A model generated the notes under the pieces. It made no database searches and was not told the DNA's origin. It saw nothing but the letters and a program-made list of their open reading frames with translations. Shown here in pieces: positions 1-7,626 of a stretch of DNA of 18,286 nucleotides. Made by a program: the position numbers and the translations under genes. Position 1 is the first letter of the stretch; every line of letters begins with the position of its first letter. The stretch is from Hyphomicrobiales bacterium (lineage in GTDB: Bacteria > Pseudomonadota > Alphaproteobacteria > Rhizobiales > JAJFHB01). The stretch lies in NCBI GenBank assembly GCA_021775795.1, contig JAJFHB010000102.1:1-18286 (forward strand). The letters run 5' to 3'.

Positions 1-666
1 GCTGTGGCATTGCTGTTGCTTTGTTGTTTTCTCGCCCTGCGGCTCAGAAATGCGCCGGCGATCAGCGCAGAATCGCAGAGAACGACAAGCGTTTCCCTCT
101 CGCAAATCCGCACCTACGTGGCCCGGCCCCGTCTTGTTCTCGCCTGGCTGCATGGGGCCGGACGGGGCTTTGTGTGGAACACGTTCAACATTTATGCGCC
201 GCTGTTCGCCGTGCAGACCGGATTGGGGGCTTCCGCGGGCGGAGCACTGGTTGGCATAGGCTCAGCCTTCATGCTCGCCATGCCATTGTGGGGGGCGCTG
301 GCGCGACGCTTTGGCATTCGCCGCATTAGCCTGGTGTGTTTTCCTGTCGCCTGCATCGGCATGCTTGCATGCGCCTTCCTTGCCTCAACACCTTGGATTG
401 CAGTTGGCTTTCTGGTCACTGCAACCCTTTGCATGTCGATCATCGATGGCTATGGCAATTCATTGTTCCTGCGGGCCTGCAAACCGTCCGAGCGGACCAC
501 GCTGACACCAATATTTGCCGCCCATCGCGATCTGTCAGATGTCGGCCAGGCCGGCACATTTGCGATATTGCTGATATTCTTTCCCATACAGATCGTGTTT
601 GTGGTCTGCGGGATCGTGCTGGCGGGTCTCACATACCTGTCGCTGCGCATCAACAAGCGACTTTGA
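1..666 (+). CDS. MFS transporter, C-terminal part (5' end outside window)
   Basis: This is the 3' part of an integral membrane transporter of the major facilitator type; the reading frame is open to the first base of the window, so the gene starts upstream. The visible 221 codons hold about six hydrophobic segments, as expected for the C-terminal half of a 12-helix MFS protein. Between two of them lies GALARRFGIRR, which resembles the conserved MFS loop signature (G-x-L-a-D-R-x-G-R-R) with the Asp replaced. The protein ends in a short basic tail (SLRINKRL). The next gene, ureohydrolase A, follows on the same strand after 79 bp with its own ribosome binding site, so the transporter may import that enzyme's substrate, but this is inference from position only. 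The transported compound is unknown. Confidence 0.8.
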   Translation, partial: AVALLLLCCFLALRLRNAPAISAESQRTTSVSLSQIRTYVARPRLVLAWLHGAGRGFVWNTFNIYAPLFAVQTGLGASAGGALVGIGSAFMLAMPLWGALARRFGIRRISLVCFPVACIGMLACAFLASTPWIAVGFLVTATLCMSIIDGYGNSLFLRACKPSERTTLTPIFAAHRDLSDVGQAGTFAILLIFFPIQIVFVVCGIVLAGLTYLSLRINKRL

Positions 667-745
667 GCCTTTGACTGCGGCGAACCAATGAGGCGCTCAC
701 GGCGCATTTAGGAACACCTTTGGTCTGTTATCGGGAGAAACATCG

Positions 746-1717
746 ATGAGTGCAAAACTGACACAGGCGCCAGGCGCCGTTCCCCAGACATTTCTCGGAT
801 TTCCGCTGCAACTGGATCTCGACAATCTTGATGCAGACATTGCCATTCTGGGCATTCCCTACGGCCTTCCCTACGCTGTGGAGGAACGGGCCAATGATCA
901 ATCTCTGGCACCGGACGCCATCCGGCGCAATGCTCAAGATGCTGCCTGGGAAGAACCCCGGACACGCCATCATTTTGATTGGGATCTGGGCGGTCCCCTG
1001 TTGGATGGGCGCCCGGTGAAGGTTGTCGACTGCGGCAACGTCACAAGCGACATGAATGACCCTGTGGAACACTACCGGCGCGCAGAACAGGCTGCGAAGA
1101 AGATTTTTGATGCTGGCGCCACCCTTGTTACGCTGGGTGGCGATCACGGCATACCTATCCCGGTCATGCGGGCACTGCCACGTGATGAGACCATTACCCT
1201 TGTGCAAGTCGATGCTCACATGGACTGGCGCGACGAGGTGAGCGGAGAGCGCGATGGCTATTCAAGCCCGATCCGGCGCGCCTCAGAAATGGATTGGATT
1301 GGACCGATTGTGCAGATTGGCCTGCGTGGTGTCGGCAGCGCGCGCCCTCAGGAAGTTGCGGATGCCCGCGCCTATGGTGCAGACCTCATCAGTGCCTATG
1401 AGATGCATGAAATGGGCATTGATGCGGTTCTCGACCGCATTCCCGATGGCGGACCCTATTACCTCACTGTCGATGCCGATGGCATGGACCCGACGATCAT
1501 GCCGGGGGTTAACGCCCCAACGCCTGGCGGTTTGAATTGGCTTCAGATCCGTCAGCTGATCCACGGCCTGGTTCGCAAAGGCCGGGTTTTGGGGATGGAC
1601 CTCGTTGAAGTCTCACCGGCCTTTGATCACGGAAATACGACCCTCGTTCATGCCGAGCGCCTGCTCTGCAATTTCATCGGCGCGGCAGTCAGAGCGGGCT
1701 ACTACGACCGCCCTTGA
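746..1717 (+). CDS. Ureohydrolase (arginase/agmatinase family) A
   Basis: A 323-residue cytosolic binuclear-manganese hydrolase of the arginase/agmatinase/formiminoglutamase family, which cleaves guanidino compounds to urea and an amine. The metal-binding motifs are all present: GGDHG (H134), DAHMD (D156, H158, D160) and DADGMDP (D243, D245). It departs from usual members in having Gly after GGDH where Ser or Thr is normal, and in the segment WRDE directly after the DAHMD motif. It is clearly not a close copy of the other two ureohydrolases in the window. The start is supported by a GGGAG sequence 8-10 bases upstream of the ATG. It follows an MFS gene and converges on the amidase gene, with only 4 bases between the two stop codons. 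The substrate is not predictable; 'agmatinase' would be the automatic name but is not supported. Family confidence is high. Confidence 0.9.
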   Translation: MSAKLTQAPGAVPQTFLGFPLQLDLDNLDADIAILGIPYGLPYAVEERANDQSLAPDAIRRNAQDAAWEEPRTRHHFDWDLGGPLLDGRPVKVVDCGNVTSDMNDPVEHYRRAEQAAKKIFDAGATLVTLGGDHGIPIPVMRALPRDETITLVQVDAHMDWRDEVSGERDGYSSPIRRASEMDWIGPIVQIGLRGVGSARPQEVADARAYGADLISAYEMHEMGIDAVLDRIPDGGPYYLTVDADGMDPTIMPGVNAPTPGGLNWLQIRQLIHGLVRKGRVLGMDLVEVSPAFDHGNTTLVHAERLLCNFIGAAVRAGYYDRP

Positions 1718-1724
1718 ACGTTCA
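1715..1724. repeat. 10-bp palindrome containing both convergent stop codons
   Basis: TGAACGTTCA is a perfect palindrome. Its first three bases are the stop codon of ureohydrolase A on the plus strand, and its last three are the stop codon of the amidase gene read on the minus strand. It is too short, and lacks a T-run, to be a convincing intrinsic terminator, so the two convergent transcription units have no obvious terminator between them. Confidence 0.6.
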
Positions 1725-3182
1725 GGCATAATCGGGTGGTGGTGCAAAGGAATAGTAATCCCGCTCTATGAGCTTGGCGAGTTCAATACCGGTGTAATCG
1801 CCATATTGGGGCGCGATGATCTGCACGCCAACTGGCAAACCGTCTGGCGTCAATCCGACCGGCGCCACCGTTCCCGGCAAGTGGAAGCAACAGGAATAGC
1901 CTGCCCAGAACAGTTGGTCGGTAGTGGGCACCTCGTGGCCATTCACGGCAATCGTCCGCTCGTGCCGTTCACCTTCCTGATCATGAGGGAATGCGGCGGA
2001 GGCGGCAGCCGGACAAAGCAGAACGTCATAATCTTCGAAGAAGGCTGCCCATTTGCGGCGCATCTGGTGACGCTCTTCGTTGAGGCCGAGCCAGTCGCGA
2101 TGCCCAACCACATAGGCACGCAACATCTTTGCATAATAGCTCTGATCATCATCCGAGAAGCCGGCGACGATGTTGCAGTTTGCGGCGAAATCCTCTTCCG
2201 TCTGACGGCGGCTTGTTGCAGCTCGCAAGAGCGAGATGTAGACGTCAAAGGCCCGCTGGGTGTCGATATCCGGCCGTGCTTTAAAGTCAACCTTTGCACC
2301 CTGCCCGCCGAGAAAATCCGCAAGTTTGGATATCTGGACCTGCACAGCCTGATCAACCTCTGACACAGGATCGGTGAGCATTACGGCAATGCGGAAATCT
2401 TCAATGCGTGTTGCCCGCGGCGGTGGCAGGTCGATCTTCCAACCCTGCCGGTCAATAGGGTCGGCGCCCGAGACAATGCCCATCGCCAGTTCCAGATCGT
2501 GGGCACTGCGGGCCAAAGGCCCGGCGACAGAAATGTCGGGTGGGCTTTTCGATGACGGCAGGCTGTGGCCACGATAAGAAACCACGCCGTAAGTTGGTTT
2601 ATGTCCATAGACACCACAATAGTGAGCGGGATTTCTGATCGAAGCGCCGATGTCGCTGCCGATCTCCAGTCCGGTCATACCCGATGCAAGAGCTGCAGCC
2701 GAACCACCAGATGATCCACCGGGAGAACGCGTCAGATCCCAGGGATTATTCGTTGTGCCGTAGATCTCGTTGTAGGACTGCCAGTCCGCAAGATAGATCG
2801 GCACATTTGTCTTGCCGAAGATGATTGCTCCCGCCTCATGCAGGCGTTCTACGGCATCCGCATTGCTCTCCGAGATGTTATCGCGAAGGGCTGGAATGCC
2901 CCAGGTGTTGGGCGTGCCTTCAAGCTCAAAGGATTCCTTGATGGTCATCGGCAACCCGTGCAGTGGTCCGAGCGTTTCTCCAGCGTCACGTCTGGCATCT
3001 GCTGCATCCGCGGCAGAACGCGCAGCCTCGACCTGCAGATGGATGATGGCATTGAGACCAGGATTATGTGCGTCGATGCGGGCGATAAAATGCTCCAACA
3101 GCTCACGAGAGCTGATGTCCCCCAAACGCAAGCTTTCTGCAAGTGACGTTGCGGATCGGAAGTGCCAGGGAGTTTCAATCAT
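1722..3182 (-). CDS. Amidase signature (AS) family amidase
   Basis: A 486-residue hydrolase of the amidase-signature family, which contains amidases, the GatA subunit, allophanate hydrolase and related enzymes cleaving carboxamides. The catalytic Ser-cisSer-Lys triad is visible: Lys in MTIKESFE (about residue 82), cis-Ser in SPGGSSGGSAA (about 157) and the nucleophile in GSDIGASIRNPA (about 181), with the 24-residue Ser-Ser spacing expected of the family. The usual GGSIR reads GASIR here. There is no signal peptide, so it should be cytosolic. The ATG at 3182 is preferred over an adjacent in-frame GTG at 3185 because a GAGG lies 7 bases upstream of it. It is the last gene of the six-gene minus-strand operon, starting about 15 bp after the RidA-repeat gene. 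It is unlikely to be GatA, because gatB and gatC are not nearby and the gene sits in a catabolic cluster. Its substrate amide is unknown. Confidence 0.9.
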   Translation of the reverse strand: MIETPWHFRSATSLAESLRLGDISSRELLEHFIARIDAHNPGLNAIIHLQVEAARSAADAADARRDAGETLGPLHGLPMTIKESFELEGTPNTWGIPALRDNISESNADAVERLHEAGAIIFGKTNVPIYLADWQSYNEIYGTTNNPWDLTRSPGGSSGGSAAALASGMTGLEIGSDIGASIRNPAHYCGVYGHKPTYGVVSYRGHSLPSSKSPPDISVAGPLARSAHDLELAMGIVSGADPIDRQGWKIDLPPPRATRIEDFRIAVMLTDPVSEVDQAVQVQISKLADFLGGQGAKVDFKARPDIDTQRAFDVYISLLRAATSRRQTEEDFAANCNIVAGFSDDDQSYYAKMLRAYVVGHRDWLGLNEERHQMRRKWAAFFEDYDVLLCPAAASAAFPHDQEGERHERTIAVNGHEVPTTDQLFWAGYSCCFHLPGTVAPVGLTPDGLPVGVQIIAPQYGDYTGIELAKLIERDYYSFAPPPDYA

Positions 3183-3197
3183 CACAAATCCTCAGGG

Positions 3198-4430
3198 CTA
3201 GCGCATGGCAATAATGTCGATCTCTGTGACCATGCCTTGGTAGGCGAGATAGGGTACCGGAACACCTGTGGACACGGGGCCGGGTTCAGTCACAAAATTG
3301 GAGAACCTGACTTCCGCGTTGCTGCGAAGAACGTCAGTTCCCGCACCGCCAGTGTAGAAGGAATTGACCTTGACTACATGTTCAAAGCCAAGCCCGAGTT
3401 CGGCCAGAACCCGACCGATGTTCTCCATGGAAATGCTGGTCTGTGGTGACATTTCGCCGTCGTGCAAGACATCACCCTTTGGTGAAAGCGCCACCTGACC
3501 GCCAAGAAACACCAGATCACCACAGGCAATGCCGTGCCGATACGGAAGATGTACGGGCCAGTCCCAATGTTGATCAGGCCACACATGCTGGCGCGGCAGC
3601 CGAGAGCCATCAAGACCACGCATGGCAATGACATCGTTTCGCAGCATAAGTCCTGCAGGTTGCAGATATGGCAGGGAAATGCCGGTCGCTGCTGGGCCAG
3701 GCTCGTTGTAGAAGGCCGCACGGGTCAGCGCAGGTGAGCCCCACTCGTCTGCAGTTCCCGGCTCAACATTGAAAACATTGGTTTTCACGCTGTCCTGAAG
3801 ATCGGCGCCAAGTTGTCCAAGGAGGCGATCAATCTTGGGCAGAACAACTCGGCTCTGCTCCAGGAGACTACCGGGGCAGGCAATTGCACCGTCCGCATTT
3901 TCTGCCGTTATGCCGCTGGTGAACAGCATTTCACCGCAGCGGACAGCATGAGCAAACGGATAAGGCAACGCCGGGCATTCCGGATCCCAGGCTGCAGCAC
4001 GCGGCAGAGGATCACCATTGTGCCCCCGCATGGCGATGCCTTCTATCTCGATCATCATACCAGGGAACGCGAGCGCCGGCACCGGTACCATTGTGATAGC
4101 CGGGCCCGGTTTGGACGCGGACGCGAAGAAATCCGCAAGTTGGGCCAGCAGTTCGGCTTCACTAACCTCGCCCGCGCTCACATAAAACACCGTCAGCTTC
4201 ACGAGATCTGAAAGCTCAGCCTTGGCTTCGCGCAGCACGGAATAGATGTGCCCCATGGCTGCGTCAGCCTGGGCCGACAAGTCGCCGGGGTTTTGCTGCA
4301 CAGCGCTGGCGTCAAGGTCAACCTGGCCCGCCAGAAAGATGAGCGGCCCACACTGCACACCCTGGCTGGCGTTTACATCAAGCCCCACCCACCAGTGGCC
4401 GTCCGGCTGGAGTTTCCTTCTCGGCAGCAT
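3198..4430 (-). CDS. Triple RidA (YjgF/YER057c/UK114) domain protein
   Basis: About 410 residues made of three consecutive RidA-like domains, roughly residues 1-138, 139-276 and 277-410. Each repeats the same landmarks: a strand such as FLAGQV or FTSGIT or FLGGQV, then a VKLTVFY / VKTNVFN / VKVNSFY strand, and a closing block beginning PGP and ending in IAMR. Typical RidA proteins are single domains of about 130 residues that trimerise and deaminate reactive enamine/imine intermediates; here one chain could supply a whole trimer. The arginine that RidA enzymes use to bind the substrate carboxylate, just before the closing strand, is absent from all three domains, so classical 2-aminoacrylate deaminase activity is doubtful. 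The ATG at 4430 has AAGGG 9 bases upstream; a TTG at 4436 is the alternative. The stop is TAG and is normal, since it falls right at the end of domain 3. It lies between ureohydrolase B and the amidase in the operon. Confidence 0.88.
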   Translation of the reverse strand: MLPRRKLQPDGHWWVGLDVNASQGVQCGPLIFLAGQVDLDASAVQQNPGDLSAQADAAMGHIYSVLREAKAELSDLVKLTVFYVSAGEVSEAELLAQLADFFASASKPGPAITMVPVPALAFPGMMIEIEGIAMRGHNGDPLPRAAAWDPECPALPYPFAHAVRCGEMLFTSGITAENADGAIACPGSLLEQSRVVLPKIDRLLGQLGADLQDSVKTNVFNVEPGTADEWGSPALTRAAFYNEPGPAATGISLPYLQPAGLMLRNDVIAMRGLDGSRLPRQHVWPDQHWDWPVHLPYRHGIACGDLVFLGGQVALSPKGDVLHDGEMSPQTSISMENIGRVLAELGLGFEHVVKVNSFYTGGAGTDVLRSNAEVRFSNFVTEPGPVSTGVPVPYLAYQGMVTEIDIIAMR

Positions 4431-4445
4431 CTGCAAGTTCCCTTA

Positions 4446-5402
4446 CTATCGTCTGGATGCAATTGAATCCGCCATGATACAGAGCATCTCAAACATGAGA
4501 TTTGCCGCAGTTACCGCCGTCATTCCACTTGGGTCGAGCGGCGGCGCCACTTCGCAGATGTCTGCACCGACGATATGTTTGCCTCGCATCGAGCGCAGAA
4601 TGACCTGACTGTCGCGCGCGCTGAGACCACCGATTTCAGGCACCCCGGTTCCAGGTGCATAAATCGGGTCAAGGCCGTCGATGTCGTATGTGATGTAGGT
4701 TGGACCATCGCCAACCACGCGGTCAATTTCAGCAATCACTGCTGCTCGGCCCAGATCTTCATATTCGTCGATGGTGATGCAACGCATGCCCTGATCGAGG
4801 CCCCATTGATAATCGCCATCACCAAAGCGGCTGCCGCGCAGTCCGATCTGTATTGTGCGCTTAGGATCGACCAACCCCTCCTCTACTCCACGCCGGAAGG
4901 TTGTTGCGTGGTTGACCTTTGTGCCGCAGAGCTCATCCAGAGTGTCAGCATGGGCATCAAACTGAACAACCCCCACCGGTGCATCCTTGGCAATGGCCCG
5001 AAAGATGGGCAGCGGAATCGTGTGGTCACCGCCAATCGAGAGCGGCAGAGCCCCCGCAGCGTGAACTTCTTCGAAGAAATCCTGAATCATCTGAATGCTG
5101 GATACGGGATCAACGGGATTGATTGGCGTGTCCCCGATGTCGGCGACATTGCACAGGTCATAGGGTCTGGTGCCGCTTGTTGGATGCACCTGGCGTATGA
5201 GCCTGGACATCTCCCGGATTTGCGCTGGTCCGTGCCGGGCGCCTGAACGAAAGTTCACACCAAGGTCAAACGGCACGCCAACAAGAGCGATGTCAATCTC
5301 GTCTGAAATCTCATGCAGTTTCGTGCGCATGAAAGTCGCTGGCCCTGCGAAGCGTGGCACTACGGCTGCGTCAACCGGCTTAAATTTATCGTTGGTGCTC
5401 AT
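4446..5402 (-). CDS. Ureohydrolase (agmatinase/guanidinobutyrase-like) B
   Basis: A 318-residue member of the arginase/agmatinase family, close to the standard length for SpeB, guanidinobutyrase (GbuA) and guanidinopropionase (GpuA). The manganese ligands are intact: GGDHT (H127), DAHAD (D149, H151, D153) and DIDGLDP (D240, D242), followed by the conserved PGTGVPEIGGL and ICEVAPPLD segments. The expected reaction is hydrolysis of a guanidino compound to urea plus an amine. The start has a strong ribosome binding site, AGGAGA, 5 bases upstream of the ATG. It is the fourth gene of the minus-strand operon, 20 bp after the SDR stop. Its neighbours, a class III aminotransferase and an SDR, suggest that the amine product is an omega-amino acid processed further, which would favour a guanidino acid over agmatine. 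That is inference. Confidence 0.92.
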   Translation of the reverse strand: MSTNDKFKPVDAAVVPRFAGPATFMRTKLHEISDEIDIALVGVPFDLGVNFRSGARHGPAQIREMSRLIRQVHPTSGTRPYDLCNVADIGDTPINPVDPVSSIQMIQDFFEEVHAAGALPLSIGGDHTIPLPIFRAIAKDAPVGVVQFDAHADTLDELCGTKVNHATTFRRGVEEGLVDPKRTIQIGLRGSRFGDGDYQWGLDQGMRCITIDEYEDLGRAAVIAEIDRVVGDGPTYITYDIDGLDPIYAPGTGVPEIGGLSARDSQVILRSMRGKHIVGADICEVAPPLDPSGMTAVTAANLMFEMLCIMADSIASRR

Positions 5403-5422
5403 TGTCGTCTCCTGTCGGTTCT

Positions 5423-6220
5423 CTAGATCGTTTGGGGGGTTGCTGTCGTCAGGTGCGTGCCGCCGTCAATAACCAGAAGCTGTCCCGTTATCGCTTTGGC
5501 GCCTGTTGCAAAAAACACCACTGCTTCCGCAACGTCGCCAGCCTGGGTCAGACGTTTGAGCGGTGCAATGTCGGTAAATTTCTGCATGTAGTCCTCAAGC
5601 TCAGCGTCTGAGGAAGTCTTGCCGGCGTGCCAGGGCGTGTTCACGTAGCCGGGACACACCGCGTTGACGCGAATATCCGGAGCAAGCGCCCGGGCCAGAC
5701 CGAGCGTCAATGTGTTCAATGCACCTTTGGAAGCTGAGTAGGCATGCGAGGATCCAATCCCCGAAACACCGGAGTGTGATGAGATTGCGACGATGGATGC
5801 TATCGGGGACACCTTCAGATGCGGCGTGGCCGCTTGTGCCAGTCCGTAAGCTGCCGTCACATTGACTGCAAATATCTGTGCAAAATCTTCTGCAGTTAGC
5901 CCGTCCAGATCTCTGGCGTCGACGAACTTGGTGATGCCGGCATTGCTGACCAGCACATCCAACCGCCCCCATTCCTCAATGGTCTGATCAACCAGGGTCG
6001 CGCCCGCATCCGCATCTGCGAGATCACATCGAAGCGCAATTGCTTCGCCGCCTTTCCCGATGCATGCCTGTCTAACGGTCTCTGCCCCGTCTTTGTTGCT
6101 GGCATAGGCAATTGCAACGTTGAAACCCTGTGCTGCCAGAGCTGTGGCGCTAGCTGCGCCGATGCCGCTCGAGGCGCCGGTGACAAGCGCCACCGGTCTG
6201 GCGGCAGGCGAAGACCTCAT
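5423..6220 (-). CDS. Short-chain dehydrogenase/reductase (SDR) family oxidoreductase
   Basis: A 265-residue classical SDR. The cofactor motif TGASSGIG is at residues 14-21, NAG at 93-95, the structural Asn at 120, and the catalytic Ser-Tyr-Lys at S148, Y161 (YSASK) and K165, followed by PGYVNTP. There is no acidic residue placed clearly to exclude NADPH, so NAD versus NADP is left open. The start codon overlaps the aminotransferase stop in an ATGA arrangement, showing translational coupling. The stop is TAG, with a further in-frame stop eight codons downstream. Directly after an aminotransferase, it may reduce an aldehyde or ketone product, or oxidise a hydroxy compound feeding the transaminase. 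Annotation as a 3-oxoacyl-ACP reductase (FabG) would be a generic family match and is not supported by context. Confidence 0.92.
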   Translation of the reverse strand: MRSSPAARPVALVTGASSGIGAASATALAAQGFNVAIAYASNKDGAETVRQACIGKGGEAIALRCDLADADAGATLVDQTIEEWGRLDVLVSNAGITKFVDARDLDGLTAEDFAQIFAVNVTAAYGLAQAATPHLKVSPIASIVAISSHSGVSGIGSSHAYSASKGALNTLTLGLARALAPDIRVNAVCPGYVNTPWHAGKTSSDAELEDYMQKFTDIAPLKRLTQAGDVAEAVVFFATGAKAITGQLLVIDGGTHLTTATPQTI

Positions 6221-7626
6221 CCGATCTTGGCGCCAAGGCGTGTGGCCTCGTCCATGAATTCCTTCATGGTCGCGCCAAGCCGCTCGACCATATCGTCCAC
6301 CTGATCATTCGTTGTGATGAGCGGCGGCGACGTCATGATGGCATCACCGAAGCGGCCGTTGTTGGTGCGCCGTCCATATATTGTCAGCCCGTGATTAAAG
6401 GCGATGCGGCGTACACGATCCGGCGCAGAAATATCGCCATCAAAGCTCCGCTTCGTTGCCCTGTCAGCGACAATTTCCGTGGCCAACAGGAGACCCCGAC
6501 CGCGCACGTCCCCGATGACCGGACATTCGTCTGCGAGTGCGGATATTTGCTGTTGCAGGTAGTTGCCAACCCGTTCCGCGTTGCCCACGAGGTCGCGTTC
6601 CAGCGTCTCTTCGAGCGCTGCAAGTCCGATGGCACAACTCAAGGGATTGGCGGCAGCCGTATGGCCATAAGGATATCCGGTAATCTTGGCGAGGCTGTCG
6701 ACCATACGTGCAGGCGCAAGCATGATGCCAAGCGGTGTGTAACCAGCGCCTACACCTTTGGCGAGGACGATCAGGTCGGGCATGCCCTCTGGCGTATGGC
6801 TTGAAGCGAGGAACTTGCCCGTACGACCGGCGCCAGCCATCACTTCGTCCGCAATCATCAAAATACCATGAGAATTACAGCTTTGGCGGATGCTCTTGAG
6901 AAAACGGTTTGAGAGTACATTGGCGCCCGAGGCAACACCGCCAACCGGTTCGTAAATGAAAGCCAGCACATTACCTGGTCCGACACGTTCTAGGATCGCT
7001 GCGAAATCGGCGAGAATTCGATCCTCGTTTTCCTCCTGGCTTAGCCCTTCGGGTGGCCGGTACGTGAGAGGCGCGTCGATCTTTTCCGAAACAACTGTCA
7101 TCTCGCGAAAAACGTCAATCGGCACCTCGTCACCGCCAAGGCCGATAGTTGAAATGAGCCCGCCATGATAGGACGGCATCAGACTGATCATTTTCGTCCG
7201 TGTGACATCGCCATTGGCATAAGCGTATTGACGCGAAAATTTGACAGCAGTGTCGATCGCTTCAGAACCGCCCGAAACAAAGAACGCGCGCTCAAAACCT
7301 GGCCCCGCGACCTCTGCCAGACGGTCAGCCAGCGCAATATTCTCATTCGTGCGTGCGACGCGGCTCTGAGCAAAACAGAGCTTCTCCACCTGATCCTTTA
7401 TCGTTTCGACGACACGGCGGTTGTTATGCCCAAGATTGCTGGCAACCGGCCCGGAGGACATATCGATAAAACGATTTCCCGCCTCATCGTAGAGATAGAT
7501 GTCGTCTCCGCGCACAATACGGGGGAGCGGCCAGTCCGGGTCTTCCTTGGCGAAAATATCCTGCGGACCACCGGGCGTTGGCCAGGCGTCGTCGTGCCGC
7601 TCAAGCGAATTATGTGCAAACGTCAT
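6217..7626 (-). CDS. Class III (omega) aminotransferase
   Basis: A 469-residue PLP-dependent aminotransferase of fold type I, class III, which includes beta-alanine:pyruvate, GABA, ornithine, diaminobutyrate and other omega-amino-acid transaminases. Key features are the phosphate-binding SGGSEAIDTA at 118-127, YHG at 153-155, IADEVMAGAGRTGKF around 258-272 with the pyridine-binding Asp260, and the Schiff-base lysine in VLAKGVGAGY (K290). Length is normal for the class. The start ATG overlaps the stop of the M20 hydrolase gene by 4 bp, and the stop overlaps the SDR start, so the three products are likely made in fixed proportion. In this operon the likely substrate is an amine or omega-amino acid released by one of the upstream hydrolases or by ureohydrolase B. 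The exact donor is unknown. Confidence 0.93.
   Translation of the reverse strand: MTFAHNSLERHDDAWPTPGGPQDIFAKEDPDWPLPRIVRGDDIYLYDEAGNRFIDMSSGPVASNLGHNNRRVVETIKDQVEKLCFAQSRVARTNENIALADRLAEVAGPGFERAFFVSGGSEAIDTAVKFSRQYAYANGDVTRTKMISLMPSYHGGLISTIGLGGDEVPIDVFREMTVVSEKIDAPLTYRPPEGLSQEENEDRILADFAAILERVGPGNVLAFIYEPVGGVASGANVLSNRFLKSIRQSCNSHGILMIADEVMAGAGRTGKFLASSHTPEGMPDLIVLAKGVGAGYTPLGIMLAPARMVDSLAKITGYPYGHTAAANPLSCAIGLAALEETLERDLVGNAERVGNYLQQQISALADECPVIGDVRGRGLLLATEIVADRATKRSFDGDISAPDRVRRIAFNHGLTIYGRRTNNGRFGDAIMTSPPLITTNDQVDDMVERLGATMKEFMDEATRLGAKIG

Noticed and set aside
1605..2363. Long plus-strand frame (252 codons) over the amidase gene
   Set aside because: It is antisense to a well-supported amidase with all catalytic motifs, has no recognisable domain, and overlaps the end of ureohydrolase A.
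3198..3200. TAG stop of the RidA-repeat gene as possible read-through into the amidase
   Set aside because: The stop falls exactly at the end of the third RidA domain and another in-frame stop (TGA) follows two codons later.
4575..5246. Plus-strand frame (223 codons) over ureohydrolase B
   Set aside because: Antisense shadow of a gene with intact metal motifs; composition is not that of a real protein.
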